Assembly (NCBI GenBank): GCA_027004315.1
Contig: JALTHV010000275.1
Location: 1 to 7,459, forward strand
Source of the DNA: Deltaproteobacteria bacterium
GTDB taxonomy: Bacteria; Desulfobacterota; Dissulfuribacteria; Dissulfuribacterales; UBA3076
Reading direction: 5' to 3'
Length of the DNA stretch: 7,459 nucleotides
Part shown: piece by piece, positions 7,240 to 7,459 of the stretch
How the letters are laid out: each line of letters opens with the position of its first letter
Numbering within the stretch: position 1 is the stretch's first letter
Notes under the pieces: generated by a model
Told to the model about the DNA's origin: nothing
Seen by the model: the letters and a program-made list of their open reading frames with translations, nothing else
Databases searched by the model: none
Made by a program: the position numbers and the translations under genes

Positions 7240-7341
7240 GTGGAACCGGTGGCCACTGCCCACCCTGCACGATTTAATTTTTGAGGGATGACGCATGTAC
7301 ACACGCAGAATGTGGGGACGAGAGGCTATAACAGGTGAAAA

Positions 7342-7459
7342 ATGACAATAGGTGATCATGGCAAGATTGTCCTTTACCAGGCTGATGATGGCCATTCGAC
7401 TATTGACGTGCACCTTAAGGATGAAACCGTATGGCTTACCCTGAATCAGATGGCGGAGT
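7342..7459 (+). CDS. RhuM-family (virulence RhuM) protein, N-terminal part, cut by the window edge
   Basis: The first 39 codons read MTIGDHGKIVLYQADDG, then a stretch ending DETVWLTLNQMAE. This matches the usual start of RhuM-family proteins, which open with G-I-LYQ-DDG, then a D-V-L-ETVWL segment and a QMAELF-type helix-turn-helix-like region. The family is named after a Salmonella pathogenicity-island gene; its biochemical role is not settled, and members often sit beside or are fused to Fic/Doc-type domains in mobile or defence regions. AGGTGA at 7333-7338 is a possible, rather close ribosome site. The gene follows the Fic stop after 102 bases, so it may have separate expression. The remainder lies outside the window, so length and intactness are unknown. 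Confidence 0.8.
   Translation, partial: MTIGDHGKIVLYQADDGHSTIDVHLKDETVWLTLNQMAE

Noticed and set aside
7248..7264. Possible terminator after the Fic gene (GGTGG, 7-base loop, CCACC)
   Set aside because: The stem is only five pairs, and the T-rich stretch begins several bases later and is interrupted; too weak to call.
7304..7332. TATAAC at 7327-7332 as a -10 box for the RhuM gene
   Set aside because: The sequence 17 bases upstream (CGCAGA) does not resemble a -35 box, and the position would leave an extremely short leader.
7288..7338. 16-codon frame (MTHVHTQNV...) upstream of the RhuM gene
   Set aside because: Very short, no family resemblance, and only a weak purine site before it; most likely untranslated spacer.
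1..7459. CRISPR array, tRNA, rRNA or insertion sequence
   Set aside because: No regularly spaced direct repeats, no tRNA-like cloverleaf and no transposase were seen; the window is almost entirely coding.

Overview
The window reads as the effector half of a bacterial type I-C CRISPR-Cas operon, all on the + strand. Base composition is intermediate (roughly 45-50% GC in most hand-counted lines) and most genes have purine-rich AGGAG-type ribosome sites. Sequence alone does not fix the species. A mid-GC Gram-negative, for example from the Desulfobacterota, would fit, but that is a weak guess.

Layout from left to right. Positions 9-275 hold a truncated N-terminal HD nuclease piece of a second Cas3, from a different lineage than the intact gene beside it. 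Then come intact cas3 (292-2709), cas5c (2729-3433), cas8c (3430-5523) and cas7c (5550-6416). Inside the 3' end of cas8c, an in-frame ATG at 5101 follows a perfect AGGAGG and would make a separate 140-residue small subunit, Cas11c. After cas7c, where type I-C loci usually continue with cas4-cas1-cas2, the window instead has a Fic-domain AMP-transferase gene (6406-7239) that overlaps the end of cas7c. The first 39 codons of a RhuM-family gene (7342 to the right edge) follow. No CRISPR array, tRNA, rRNA or insertion sequence is visible.

How the parts would work. Cas5c cuts the CRISPR transcript and keeps the crRNA 5' handle. Cas7c copies line the guide. Cas8c, with Cas11c from its own mRNA, completes the Cascade surveillance complex and recognises the PAM. 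Cas3 is then recruited to nick, unwind and degrade target DNA. All diagnostic active-site residues of Cas3 and Cas5c are present, so the interference module looks functional. The adaptation genes are absent from this window.

The points most worth following up are the Fic-RhuM pair joined to the interference operon, the internal Cas11c start, and the leftover Cas3 head upstream, which suggests an earlier CRISPR module was replaced here. A 10-bp perfect hairpin at the start of cas5c and an AT-richer 5' part of cas8c are smaller signals.
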